Part shown: in pieces, positions 10,492-22,194 of the stretch | How positions within the stretch are numbered: position 1 is the stretch's first letter | Layout of the letters: every line of letters begins with the position of its first letter | NCBI GenBank assembly: GCA_033675265.1 | Contig: JAUJYZ010001339.1 | Coordinates: 1-64,000, forward strand | Direction of reading: 5' to 3' | DNA from: Actinostola sp. cb2023 | Taxonomy: Eukaryota; Cnidaria; Anthozoa; Actiniaria; Actinostolidae | DNA length: 64,000 bases | Notes under the pieces: model-generated | The model's input: only the letters and a program-made list of their open reading frames with translations | What the model was told of the DNA's origin: nothing | Databases searched by the model: none | Made by a program: the position numbers and the translations under genes

Positions 10492-12615
10492 TAATGGCTA
10501 ATAGGGTAAATGTGGGCCATAAAAGTATTGGTATACAGTATATTATCGTAGAACCGTGATATTCACTCGTTCGTGGAGTGCTTAGAAAATTTGGAGAGGG
10601 GCCGGGAGCAGGGGAGGGAAGCTTGTTTTTGTCCACACTGGAATGCCAAGATTCCAAAAACAGTCGCTTCATACCCAGAAATCCTCATATCAAAGAGAAA
10701 TGGTAGAAATGTATGGCAAAACATAGAAAATCAGAAATATCTGAAGAACTAAACTTCGGATGCAAACTCCCGATAACTAATTCACAAGTTTAATGTTTTG
10801 GCTGCTCGAATCGAGTACACTTCTTACAAACAAGCGAAAATAAAGTAAGCCAAAATCGATTTCAAAAATCGCTCTCTCAACAACATCTCACCTCTGTCTG
10901 TTACTGTAAAAGGCCGCCAAACTGAGTACATTCCTAAAAGTTGGAGTCCGGTAGCAGCTTCGTCGAGCATGGTACACACTTTCCCGATAGCTACTTCGAA
11001 AGGACATCATCTAAACTCACAGAATATCACACTTTGCCAAAATCCAGCCAAAGATAAGCTAAATTCCACTTTCGCCGATACAGAAGCATACTGAGTAAAT
11101 ATTTAAGCAATACAACACATTTTCCGTGTTTATATTCACTTTTACAAACACGCGGGATGTTGGGAGAACACGAGAAAAGTTTGAAAATCACGAGCCTCGA
11201 AAATGTGTTGTATTGCTTTTATAAAATAACTACACGGTTTTCTTTACGCAAGTTTTCATTGATCAAATGTGCAATTCTCCTGAAAACATCAGAAATGGCT
11301 CACCATCCAATCAAATATTGCGAAAGAAATCAAAATGGCAAAGCGATTCGACAACTTTTATCTGTGCCGTTTTGCCGTTTAAAAAGTGTTTTGACAGGAA
11401 AATCGTTTTGAAGAATGCTATTTTCTGTCAGAAAATTACAGAAGAATGCTTCCTTTGTTAGTTAGTGTATCCTGTGAACACGAAAGACGAAGAAAAGTGA
11501 GTAAAGCTGAGCTGATTCAATGAAGACGTCAAACTTTCTGAAATATTTTACAACTTGATGAATTGAGCACGAAGTCTAGCCAACTCTAGAGTTTTTGTCG
11601 TACTTTTGAACCTTTTTATAGTTTTTCTCAACAAGAATGTATAAACGATGGATGTTTTTGAGACACACGACGATATTTTTTCTCTGTGACACATTTTACT
11701 GAAATTAAGCTAAGCTTATAGTCAATATTTGATTTTGAATTTAGCTACACGGAATCGAGAATTGCTCTGCTTTGTGAGTAACTTTTAAATAGAGTAATAC
11801 GGCTATCGTTGCTTGGTATTTTCAGTCGTACACTTGATAAAATATTGTAGCTATAGAACTCAAAGAACGGTTAGTATGTGAGTTACATTTAGTTTTCTTC
11901 GTTATTCAATGTTCAAAATAGGACGACTCATCTGTCACTCGTCGTTTCGTGTGTTAATCAATGCACATGTTCGGCTTCAAAACAACAGAATCACATTTAG
12001 ATAGAAGTTGAACTTAAGAAAATAAGAAATGCTGTAATTCTTTGGCTTTTGTTTAGTAAATAAAACATGTTTGACAACAGAAAAATATATATTTGTCGAA
12101 TTGAATCCACTGCATCGCTTCAAGGTCTCTGAAGGTCACAGAAACCATGTTTATATTCACTTTTACAAACACGGTTTTTGGGAGCTTCTAGCCAATCAGA
12201 GCACGCGTTATATATATGTTATTTTATAAACTGTTTTCACCGTTGTTTATCACTCGATAAACGCTTCTATCAAGATTATTTGGATCGCCATGTTTATATA
12301 AGTAGCCTGGCCTGTTATATTACACAGGAAACCCTGAGATAGTTAGCTGAGTTAGCTCAAAAAGCGTGAAATAGGAGAGACGATGGAAGGGAGGGGTTCA
12401 ACTTTGGGCTTCCTGTGGTAAATACCATTTTTGTATCTTTTTGCTAAATTTGCAATTATTTTAAAATGTAGAGGCTGTATGATCAAGATCGCTTCACACT
12501 ATTAGTTTGTGATTCAGATTTCACATAGTTTACATGAATTTGAGCATAATCTTTAGATTCTGGGTAACTCCGCTGACACAAATAATCGTAGACGCAAAAT
12601 GTCTCTGATTTCTGG
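10492..12615. other. No gene; scattered repeats
   Basis: 11103-11220 is a foldback (AAGCAATACAACACATTTTC and inverse). TGTTTATATTCACTTTTACA recurs at 11127 and 12148. AGCCAATCAGAGCACGCG at 12190 is the inverse of the GCGCTCTGATTGGCT word seen at several other sites. TTGGGCTTCCTGTGG occurs at 12404. No coding region is supported. Confidence 0.5.
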
Positions 12616-12616
12616 C

Positions 12617-12688
12617 AATGCTTCCGGTTCAATACTCCACGTTCCAAAAACAGTCGTTTCTTCCGGTTCAATACTCCACGTTCCAAAA
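12617..12688. repeat. Two-copy tandem duplication (~39-42 bp)
   Basis: CTTCCGGTTCAATACTCCAC plus GTTCCAAAA is repeated almost exactly. CCAAAAACAGTCG also occurs near 10655. Confidence 0.7.
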
Positions 12689-12875
12689 GTCCACTGTGGA
12701 CAAAAACTCTGTTATGAACGTATAACCGACTTCCCAACTGGGTATACAAATCTCTTGTGAGAGATGCAAATTCTACACAAAATCCTACCGATTGACTTGT
12801 TTAGACCATTAACTCTGACGAAGACTACAGGACGTAGTCGACAGTTTAGTTCTTTTATTGTAAATAACCTTTTTT

Positions 12876-13204
12876 AAGCCAATTTATATTCATATAAATT
12901 AAAGTTAATAATACAACCATTAGCTTTAATTAAATGGACGCATATTAGATTCAATGGAATGTAAACTAATAATTGACCAGCAATGATGCAGGCTTTGTTC
13001 AAAGTAAACACTGTAATGCAATATACTATTAGGACAATTACAAGGGTACAAGGGTCACTTATGGTATCACATGTCCTGGCATGGTTTAACTGCACCAGCC
13101 AATCATGTCACAGCATGCCAGGCTGTCAGTCCATGTTGTGGCATGTTTGCGTTGTCGATTGCAGTCCATTCTGATCAAAACAGCTATCGATATACACGTA
13201 ATTC
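12876..13204. repeat. Direct repeat A, copy 1 (329 bp)
   Basis: Runs from AAGCCAATTTATATTCATAT to ATCGATATACACGTAATTC and appears identical to 15889-16217. The identity implies very recent duplication. It contains CATGTCCTGGCATGG... CCAGGCTGTCAG. The frame it holds is conserved only because the DNA is identical. Confidence 0.85.
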
Positions 13205-15538
13205 TACATTGAGTCAGCTTGCGGTACACAAGATTTATTCTCTAGTTCTATTTTAACCTCAGTGTTGGAGTGGATATTTCTTCCTAAACTGTGCTTGTCA
13301 CTGTATGCCTGCTACGCGTCAGTTTGGCGACGATCACAACCGTTGATGATAATTGATCGACCACGCGGTTTTTGAATGCCATGCCAGTTCAGATCTTCGT
13401 GAGCTGCATCGATTGAATGTGACTTTAAAGAGGAGCAACTCCAAGCGCTGAAGACACTCATTGAAAGCCCGTAAATGTAAATGCCATAAAGCGTTACACG
13501 TGGCGGTACAGAGCTCTGATATTTATGCCGACAGAACGGGATCGATGCCTTCGGCAATAGCCTGAAGCTCGTCAACAAAGACTAACTGGCTCTCAAGTTA
13601 CGGGATCGATCTTCTATGCGGAGTGTTTTGAAAGAACACCACCATCACTACAAACGTCCACAACCAAACCAGAACACCGAACCGAGCGTTTACCCGGCAA
13701 CCTACAACAGGACGGCGACACCACGTCGGGCGCTGAATCCTTTACCACGGAGCAGTTTCTTCGCATCAGAGTTAAGTATTCCTTTCTACACACTTGTAGT
13801 ACATATATATAGGAGCAAATATTTCCGGGATTGTCATATTATTATGTGCAATTTCAACGTTGAGGATAGATTCTAAGAGGCCCCGCGTATACCTCGTGGT
13901 CTGGTATGGACGTGACACTCTCTGTACTTTTGTACGTCATCGTCGGTTGAAAACTTTGTTCAAAGATCTGAACGTCTCAACCAACTTTCCACCGATTTGA
14001 ATTTCCAGCGGGCTAGATGTGAAAGTTTTATATCAGCCTTGCGCGACGAAACTAAGGGCGGCTGCTATAAGGAGGCTATAGTAGTCTATGTACACACATA
14101 TTTACATCATGATTTCTCTGTCAAATTTGTGGTCATTTGCCAAGTATAATTACCGAGCCACGATATGTTCATACTATTTTTTCTGCACCAACATTTATCT
14201 GAGCAATGGAATTCATCTGAATGACAAAGTAGATCATCATCATCAAGCTTTGATTTTCATTTTTGTTTGCCATATATTAGATATTGCATAAATCTACCAA
14301 ATCCCTTCACTACTTCTCAAATTTTGCGGCAATAATGCTTCGTAGCATCGAATATTGAGAATGAGAATTCATAAATAATTTGGCACTTGATTGCCACAGC
14401 TCTCCCATCGCGACAAAGCGACAAAGGAGATCAATAGTCTCGAAGGATATTCTAGTTTGGTGACCTTTGGTACACTGATCAACACGTCATGCTCGATTAA
14501 TTTGAAACCTTCCACGTACTTATAACTGATTTTAAACTATTACAGAAAAGATTTGTTTCGTTAAATAGCTTTAAAAGGTAATATAGCGATATTCTGGATG
14601 ATCAAGGGCATCGCAGCACGAGGCCATCCTTTGCTGCCATGTGGCTTGAGGTGTGGAATTCGATATCTTTTCGACTGAAGCAAATGCCCACGGTCGATTT
14701 TCGTAAAATTCTGTGAAATGGCCGATACAATGGTCTACTTCCAGATTTAGAAGTTTTCGGAGAGTATATTGCAATAACGCGGGAAATATGCCAGATTTCT
14801 TTTCAGCCAATCCGAACTTAGAATTTTAATTGGTTAATCCCATTACGGTTTTGCTTGCACTGCGGTTCAGCTTCTTATACTTAAAGGGCAAGTTTCATGA
14901 GTGTTGTCAAAAAGCTGGAAATTATATCAAATGATAGTAATGGGTCTCACTAATAAATAGTTAAAATAATAACTTGAATACTCTTTACGGCTGTTTAACG
15001 TAGTTAACACTGTACATATTAAGACAGTGTTGAAATACATTTTATTTCTATAAGTAGAGAACCTGCTGACCAATTCAAAGTCCTACTAAGTTCCTCACAT
15101 ATGTACACACATATTTACACCTTGATTTCTCTGTCAAATTTATGTAAAACCATTATGTAGCCTCCGCCGCTACAGTATTATACAGGTACTCTGTTTGTTA
15201 TAATGCATTGGGTCTGCATTCCCTACTGGCTGCGAATTTAATTTTGCTTGCAGAACCTACAGCCACTATACAAGAGGCTTCAGAGGGCACCGATGTCCAG
15301 TTCATCTTACTGCCGATATGGGGCACTGGGTGGTTGGTCGAAAGAATTTCTGCACTGGTTCTGTGCAGCGACGTACATAACAAGGGCATGGGCTGAATGC
15401 CCTGTAAACAGTTCTATTATTTGGCAGCAGTTCATCATTTTCACATTCGTTCTGGTTATTCAGGAATAATGTTCTAATTAATTATTATCCTTGTTTTATT
15501 TTTGGTTTTGTCTATGGGGAATACACTCTGTGTATTTG
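13205..15538. other. No supported gene; short direct repeats
   Basis: A 44-bp word (TATGTACACACATATTTACA then TTTCTCTGTCAAATTT) occurs at 14087 and 15098. A minus-strand open frame at 14571-14810 (79 codons) and a plus-strand one at 13616-13876 are unrecognised and lack splice or family support. Confidence 0.45.
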
Positions 15539-15889
15539 TGGGGATTAGTGCTCCCATACTGGTCACTTTTGCCCCATAGACTTATGGTCTATTATCAATG
15601 AAGGGGTTGTATGTGAGTTACACCCTTATCACCCTCAGTAGGGGTTGTATGTGAGTTACACCCCTCAGCGACGCAGGGGATTATCATCGGTAGGGGTAGT
15701 ATGTGAGTTACACCCCGGCGACCCGAGGGATATCACTGGAGAGAGGATTATCACCTCTCTTTGTCATGCACTGACCAGTATGCCAATTATGCGTGAGCAT
15801 GGATCTGCTGCAGCAGATGGAGACCTAATTCCCATTCCCCATTACTCCACAAAACTGTGTTGTTATGTCTAATGGGTTGGAAGTATTAA
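15539..15889. repeat. Direct repeat B, copy 1 (351 bp)
   Basis: Begins TGGGGATTAGTGCTCCCATA and is repeated at 16441-16791 with about one difference. It contains three internal copies, at a period near 40 bases, of AGGGGTTGTATGTGAGTTAC plus ACCCC. Confidence 0.85.
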
Positions 15890-16217
15890 AGCCAATTTAT
15901 ATTCATATAAATTAAAGTTAATAATACAACCATTAGCTTTAATTAAATGGACGCATATTAGATTCAATGGAATGTAAACTAATAATTGACCAGCAATGAT
16001 GCAGGCTTTGTTCAAAGTAAACACTGTAATGCAATATACTATTAGGACAATTACAAGGGTACAAGGGTCACTTATGGTATCACATGTCCTGGCATGGTTT
16101 AACTGCACCAGCCAATCATGTCACAGCATGCCAGGCTGTCAGTCCATGTTGTGGCATGTTTGCGTTGTCGATTGCAGTCCATTCTGATCAAAACAGCTAT
16201 CGATATACACGTAATTC
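15889..16217. repeat. Direct repeat A, copy 2 (329 bp)
   Basis: Appears identical to 12876-13204. It abuts the end of repeat B copy 1 with no spacer and is followed by unique sequence (16218-16440) before B copy 2, giving the order B-A-unique-B. Confidence 0.85.
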
Positions 16218-16440
16218 CCTCCCACCCTCCCCTTTTGTTCTAGTAGCATATGGCACAATTAGTAATAAGGCACAAGATGGTTACAGTTATAAGCAGCCAA
16301 TAGCGGTTGCATATATGGACATCATGAACTCTGACAATCTCAGCAATGGTAGGAGATGGACAATGTCAACTATATTTTTAACTTCATGCTCAATGATGTA
16401 GCAGAGCTTTATCTTAGTATGTTTTAATAAAATCACGGGT

Positions 16441-16791
16441 TGGGGATTAGTGCTCCCATACTGGTCACTTTTGCCCCATAGACTTATGGTCTATTATCAA
16501 TGAAGGGGTTGTATGTGAGTTACACCCTTATCACCCTCAGTAGGGGTTGTATGTGAGTTACACCCCTCAGCGACCCAGGGGATTATCATCGGTAGGGGTA
16601 GTATGTGAGTTACACCCCGGCGACCCGAGGGATATCACTGGAGAGAGGATTATCACCTCTCTTTGTCATGCACTGACCAGTATGCCAATTATGCGTGAGC
16701 ATGGATCTGCTGCAGCAGATGGAGACCTAATTCCCATTCCCCATTACTCCACAAAACTGTGTTGTTATGTCTAATGGGTTGGAAGTATTAA
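16441..16791. repeat. Direct repeat B, copy 2 (351 bp)
   Basis: Same as 15539-15889. The pair superficially resembles two LTRs around a 550-bp interior. The ends are not TG...CA, no 5-bp duplication flanks the pair, and no primer site is visible, so segmental duplication is more likely. Confidence 0.85.
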
Positions 16792-16850
16792 GATCAGTTT
16801 CAAATCCTTTAAAAAAACATGTTTTGTTTTAGTCTGGATCGAATGTATTT

Positions 16851-16854
<4 letters not shown>

Positions 16855-16929
<75 letters not shown>
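16855..16929. repeat. AAT microsatellite
   Basis: (AAT)n with one phase break (AAAAT) in the middle. Confidence 0.95.
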
Positions 16930-16930
<1 letters not shown>

Positions 16931-17071
16931 CTTTATTTTACAAGGGAATACATATAACAGCTTCAGCTGAAAAACTTATGTCGATAGCAATTAGAATACA
17001 CATATTTGTGGTTCGAATCTTTTAAGAACGACGCATCGATATCATTGGTGAGATGAACTCGAGAAGCAATA

Positions 17072-17320
17072 TCAATGTATGTAACTAATAGAGCTGAGCT
17101 TCAGTTTTGCTTCCATTGATTCCCGAGTCTCGTAGATCGAACAATGAGAACGAAGCATAATGAGTACGAAGGCCATTGTTTGTTGTTGATAGAGTCCTGC
17201 AGTAATGTCACCATTCAGTTTTGTTGCCATTGAATAGTCTGGATGGAAATCTTTGAGAGCGAGGCGTAAATGATAGATTATGAAGCCCATTGCGTTTATT
17301 AGAGTCCTCTAATGTCACCA
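17072..17320. repeat. Two-copy degenerate tandem duplication (~120 bp)
   Basis: CAGTTTTGCTTCCATTGA at 17102 and CAGTTTTGTTGCCATTGA at 17216 head two imperfect copies, each with a TTAGAGTCCT- or TAGAGTCCTG-like word and AATGTCACCATTCA. 17400-17500 holds a further small repeat (TTCCCATTAGAA twice). Confidence 0.55.
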
Positions 17321-17899
17321 TTCAAACCACCAGAAAACACGATTCACCGTTCAACTTCCGTCCTCACCATTCGAACGAATCGTACAATTGGTACCGCTTT
17401 TCAAGGGGTCTAGATTCCACAGGGTTCCCATTAGAAAAAAGGGTTCCCCAGAACGCGTCAGATTCCACAGACTTCCCATTAGAAGAAAAGTACGTATAGT
17501 AATTTCCAAGGTATCCCGGTCATCGAACATATATTATTATTATAGTTAGATTCAATTGATACATTCGGGTTCCCTGTGCGGTTAAATTCATCATTCGTAC
17601 GAATGGTAAAATAAATTTCTCCATTCGTATCTGGTGGTGTATATTGGACATTCATGCAGGAAGTAAGGCCGTACTAAAAGTTCAGGAAGACACGTGATGA
17701 CCCTTGTTGGTTTGCTTCTATTCTTAAACAACTGAATTATTCAAATTATTTTCTTTCTATATTTTATTTGACTGGGTTTTTTCTTAACTTCGGTATTGTA
17801 TTTGACTTTACTTCATTTCGTTTCCACTTCCTTGTCAGTGTTTGTTGACGGCTATTAGTTGATGACGTCAATGCAAATTTCCTCCTTTCCTCTCATAGG

Positions 17900-17924
17900 C
17901 CATTGGCTTTCGACTTGATTATAA
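17900..17924 (+). promoter_or_regulatory. Possible CCAAT/TATA promoter of the 18045 gene
   Basis: An inverted CCAAT box (CCATTGG, 17900-17906) lies just before TATAA (17920-17924), about 120 bases before the start codon. Base composition alone could produce these words, and no initiator is distinguishable. Confidence 0.3.
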
Positions 17925-18044
17925 CACTACCTCCGGTATGAACATGCTCTCACTCTCACTCGTGTCCTCTGAGTGTCCATTCGAATTTGCAGACAGAGAT
18001 AAGACTAAAGACAAGGTTTTACCGTGTCGCAACACAGCATAGTG

Positions 18045-19202
18045 ATGACGAGAGTAACGTGTATGACAGTGTTTGGTCTTGTTCTGTTGGCAATGTTAGG
18101 ATGTATTGGTCCAGCTTTTGGCTGCTCGTCGGACAAAGACTGTTTCAAGTATACCATTGTAATGGCAAACGCATCGCTTCTGGACCGTGTGCTTCCATAT
18201 CTTAATGAATTTTGTTGCAAGTATGATATTCATCCACCGAAATACATGAAGACCAAGGAGTACCCTCGATGTTTCACAGGCATTACATGGACCAGGCCAC
18301 AAGCATGGAACAGGCCACAAGCATGGACCAGGCCACAAGCATGGACCAGGCCACAAGCATGGACCAGGCCACAAGCATGGACCAGCCCACAAGCATGGAC
18401 TAGGCCACAAGCATGGACTAGCCGGCCACAAGCATGGACCAGGCCACAAGCATGGACCAGGCCACAAGCATGGACCAGGCCACAAGCATGGACCAGGCCA
18501 CAAGCATGGACCAGCCCACAAGCATGGACTAGGCCACAAGCATGGACCAGTCCACAAGCATGGACTAGGCCACAAGCATGGACCAGCCCACAAGCATGGA
18601 CTAGGCCACAAGCATGGACTAGGCCACAAGCATGGACCAGCTCACAAGCATGGACCAGCCCACAAGCATGGACTGTATGGCCTTTTCCTATCATCCCTAA
18701 AACCTACTCTCCTAATGTTCCTGACATTAGCGATTCGACTATTCCAACGATTGATTACAACCCAATTGACCGTTCATACGACGATGGCAACTACAGAAGT
18801 AGTTCGAGCAGCTCTTCCAGTTTTTCCTCTCCTATTGTTATTGTATTGGTGATTGTTTTTTTCACAGTCATTAAACTAGTGCTATGTTATCGTTGCTGCA
18901 GGTCTTATGCAAGCCCTCAACAAGCTTCTCAAGGCCGGTTTACAGGTCAGTCGGACACAGGACAACGAGAGACAAGAAATCAACCATCACATCATGTATT
19001 AATCGTTGAGGATCCCAACACCACCACTGTTCCTCAAAGTATGCCTGATGCTTGGTCACTCTCTGATGAGCTCCCGTCCTACGAAGATGTGTGCAATCCT
19101 GCTCTTTCGTCAGTTGTTGCTCCTCCACCACCGAGTGATGATATATACGACCAGCTTAGTGATGAAGAACCCCTTCTACCTAGGTATGAAAGACGTAGTT
19201 AA
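18045..19202 (+). CDS. Type I membrane protein with WTRPQA hexapeptide repeats
   Basis: 385 residues in one exon. I chose ATG 18045 because the frame upstream lacks another ATG and the next residues form a signal peptide (hydrophobic VFGLVLLAMLGCIGPAFG, cut before CSSDKDC). A short Cys-containing luminal segment (about residues 26-80) is followed by 21 copies of the hexapeptide WTRPQA or WTSPQA (about 82-208). A Ser-rich stalk, one membrane helix (PIVIVLVIVFFTVIKLVL, about 265-283) and a juxtamembrane CYRCC come next. The cytoplasmic tail has LPSYEDV (a PPxY/LPxY-like WW-domain site), PPPPSDD and an acidic dileucine DEEPLL, which fit ubiquitin-ligase binding and endosomal sorting. The architecture recalls Shisa/WBP1/CYYR1-type adaptors, but I recognise no orthologue. 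A TATA-like box precedes it; no poly(A) signal is obvious close by. Confidence 0.75.
   Translation: MTRVTCMTVFGLVLLAMLGCIGPAFGCSSDKDCFKYTIVMANASLLDRVLPYLNEFCCKYDIHPPKYMKTKEYPRCFTGITWTRPQAWNRPQAWTRPQAWTRPQAWTRPQAWTSPQAWTRPQAWTSRPQAWTRPQAWTRPQAWTRPQAWTRPQAWTSPQAWTRPQAWTSPQAWTRPQAWTSPQAWTRPQAWTRPQAWTSSQAWTSPQAWTVWPFPIIPKTYSPNVPDISDSTIPTIDYNPIDRSYDDGNYRSSSSSSSSFSSPIVIVLVIVFFTVIKLVLCYRCCRSYASPQQASQGRFTGQSDTGQRETRNQPSHHVLIVEDPNTTTVPQSMPDAWSLSDELPSYEDVCNPALSSVVAPPPPSDDIYDQLSDEEPLLPRYERRS
18288..18668 (+). repeat. Coding 18-bp minisatellite, 21 units
   Basis: Unit TGGACCAGGCCACAAGCA. There are 21 units, 20 of 18 bp and one of 21 bp (extra codon at 18421-18430), total 381 bp, so the frame is never broken. 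Changes are mainly AGG to AGC or AGT (Arg to Ser) and ACC to ACT (silent). The other reading frames are also open; the next frame would encode a His-rich GPGHKH repeat. Confidence 0.95.
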
Positions 19203-21108
19203 CAATGTAGTATAACGCGTACGATTTTCGGACACAGTTGCACGAGTGTGAGAGCCGGTGGACATGACTGTAGAATTGATGGCTCTTGTTCCCTTCTTCC
19301 CCTCTTCATTTAATCCCTTTTATGCAGCTTAACTACGACTGCATTTATTCGTCCATCGACATCGTTTTCAACGTTGACAATCGAGCTATTAGTCCTCTGT
19401 CGGCTTCTGTCAATACTTTAGAAAATATTTAGTATCCAAAACATCCCGGCTTTCGAATGTGATCCCTTCAGTTCGCGTGCGTTGACGCTTACTAGTGTAC
19501 ATTATGTTACTACAAATTTTAAATATATTGTATACACCATCGCTGCATGTCGAGTAAACATTCATGAAAGCTATCATGACCAAGGAATTCTCGAAAATTG
19601 AAATGAAATTATGATAATTGTAGACTCTAGACTGTACTGTTCATGGCACATATACTGCTTTCAGAGACATCATTGCGGTAGACGCTCTACTAGCGTGAAC
19701 TCGGGCTTCTTAATAAAACTGATTTGACTAGATTTGAAATGTGAAAACTGAACAGAGTTGTTCGGCTCGGATCTTTAGAACCGCATGTTGTAAACACTGG
19801 AATGGACTTTTTCGGCTATTGCTGTACGTACAATCAATTGTTATACAGAATATCCACAGTCGAGAAAATAAGGATCTTGTGATGAAATGTGCTTAGTCAT
19901 GATAGGTGTATTCATGCACTACTTCCTTACGTCACGCGTGACCAGTAAATCGGAACATTCTAATCAAGTTTTCAAGTCTAGATTCGAGTCTCGAACATTC
20001 CGACAGAAAAATAATATTTGAACCACGAATACATCTATAAGAACAAAGTATCAGAGATCTGTTTACTCAGGCTGTTGTGATTGCAGAGTATGTAGGCTTA
20101 GTTGGCACAATTTTTCATCCAATTTAATTTAATTTGGTGAACGTTTTTGAGAGCTGAATATTCTGTAGGAGGGTACAGGGATTCCGTTGGACTTTGAAAT
20201 GTTCAAACCATTATTTGAAGTGTTTGGTTTTTTTTTATATATATTTTATGAATGTTGATTTCAAATGTTCGAATTGCTGGTCACGCGTGATGTAAAATAG
20301 CTTTCTCAAACTTATTAACAATTCATTAGCTCAATAACCAATCAGCTCTCACGATTCGGGTCAGCTGCATGTGGATGTATCTTGATGCCAGAAGAAGAAC
20401 TGATCAAGACACTGATCAAGACACTGAAACTATTGTATATTTAACATTATGTTACTTACCTTTAACTTAGTAGACTTACTACCTCTTACTTATCATGAAA
20501 AAAAATCTAGTGATAGATCATCAACCAGAGTTGAATCACTGACCCCACTGACATTACGCTCACTACTTATCCATTAGACTACCTCACTGCTTGTTCGATA
20601 TTGAAGCTCTTTTTAACAAACATAATACTTGCGAGGTGACTCATTAGGCCAAGACACAAAAGCAATTATTATGTTCTTTTCTCAGGAGACTCACAGGCTT
20701 CCCTCCTCGAAGGTTGTGTATTTGTCTTTCGGGCTTCCTGTGTCGACTTCTCGCTTTGCTTCGAAGGAAATCATAGAAGAGTTTGACTCAAACTCTTCTA
20801 TCTGTTCTGAGAGCATCGTTTTTTATATCAACAAAAAAATAAATGTTCACAAATAAAGGTTAGATACTTTATGAAGCTTTCTGAGATGTTTTGGGAGCAT
20901 TTTGGTCTCTCTAAAGGTGGTTTTGAGAGCGACTGAGTTGGACTTTGTTTATCCACACAAGGTAGGCAACTCGGGCCGTCCAGACCACACACCTACCCTC
21001 GAATATCGCCCTGAAATCGGCACTTTTCCTTATCGCTCGCTGTTCAGCGTTTGTTACAAGGTAGAAGAGATATCAAGAAACCACTGATCCGAACTTGACA
21101 AAAATCAA
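19203..21108. other. No gene; variant HCR head
   Basis: 19682-19696 is a variant head palindrome ACGCTctactAGCGT followed by GAACTCGGGCTTCT and AATAAA. CGGGCTTCCTGTG recurs at 20730. CTGATCAAGACA is duplicated near 20400. No supported coding region. Confidence 0.5.
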
Positions 21109-21122
21109 CTCAAGCATGTTAA

Positions 21123-21778
21123 GGCATGTTTTTTTATAGCAATCTTAATTTTACAGATATCTCCATCAAGTTTTAAACCTATGAAGTTAATGTTTTGTCA
21201 TAAAGTAACATTTAGGTGTTTTGATCTTTTTAGCTTGATATTGTTGACATTTGGTGGTCATGTGACCTAAAGGCAAGGAAAACATGAATTTGAAAGTGCG
21301 CTCACGGTTGTTATAGATTTCTAAAATCTTTTGATGTAAAATTGTTGCATATAACCATAACGTGTTTGATAACATTCCGTTTGGATTCAATGTCCATCAA
21401 TTTTTGAAAACGAAATAATCAACAAAACAGGTCACGTGACCAAGGCAATATTTGCATTTTTGCATTTTTCTCGAGAACAAGAAGCAAAAGTCATGCAATC
21501 CAAACAGGATCTTATGAAGTACGTTATCTGTCATGATTTTACTGCAAAAGATTTTCGAAATGTAAAAAAACCGTGAGCGCATTTTTAAGTGTCATTTTTT
21601 TTGCCTCAAAGTCACGTGACCACGAAAAGTCAACATTATCAAGCTCAAAATATTCAAAGACTCGAATGTCACTTGATGGCCAAACATCAAAGCTATAGCT
21701 TCAAACTGCATGGAGATATTGATGAAAATGTGTTTTTTCATAAAATTAATCCAAAAACATACGTAAAATACACATGCC
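21123..21778. mobile_element. TTAA-flanked MITE nested in the left arm
   Basis: 656 bp, ends GGCATGT... and inverse ...ACATGCC, flanked by TTAA (21119-21122, 21779-21782). The two halves are a degraded full-length palindrome (GATATCTCCATCAAG, GTGCGCTCACGGTT and inverses). The right arm at 25142-25145 keeps a single TTAA at the matching point and is thus an empty site. The TTAA duplication fits piggyBac- or Kolobok-type elements. Confidence 0.9.
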
Positions 21779-22194
21779 TTAAAGTGTATATGCAGTGAAA
21801 ATTTTTATTGTATCAAATCATCCGTTGTTATGTACCTTTCAAGGAAAAAATAACAATTTTGGCTAATTATAAATAAAACTCAACGAAAATCCTCATTTGA
21901 TGACCCTTTTTATGTCTCAGGAGCCTGGTGACTAATTTTCGGTTTTGTGACGTATGTGGTTGTACACAAAAATTTGCATAATACTTTTTCAGCGTAAACA
22001 CACAGGATTCCACAGGATTTAGTGACGATTTTGAAAGACTCTCTTGTCGCCGTAAAAAAAAACTATCACTTGAAAATGCTTTTTATGGACGAAACTATCA
22101 TTGAATAGTCCATTCTAGTCGAAGGATTGACAACAGAAGTAAAACCGACTGAAGAATTAACGATCAATTTAGGCGGCCACGAACGTAATTGAAT

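Noticed and set aside
14571..14810. 79-codon minus-strand frame
   Set aside because: No recognised motif, no splice context and no second copy to test conservation.
12876..16187. Conserved 63-codon peptide shared by both A repeats
   Set aside because: The DNA is identical, so the conservation says nothing about coding.
15539..16791. Short LTR retrotransposon (TRIM) with 351-bp LTRs
   Set aside because: No TG...CA ends, no primer-binding site, no flanking 5-bp duplication, and the interior repeat A exists on its own at 12876.
18096..18694. Minus-strand Cys/His repeat frames over the hexapeptide array
   Set aside because: Shadows of the 18-bp repeat. Only the plus-strand frame joins a signal peptide, membrane helix and tail.
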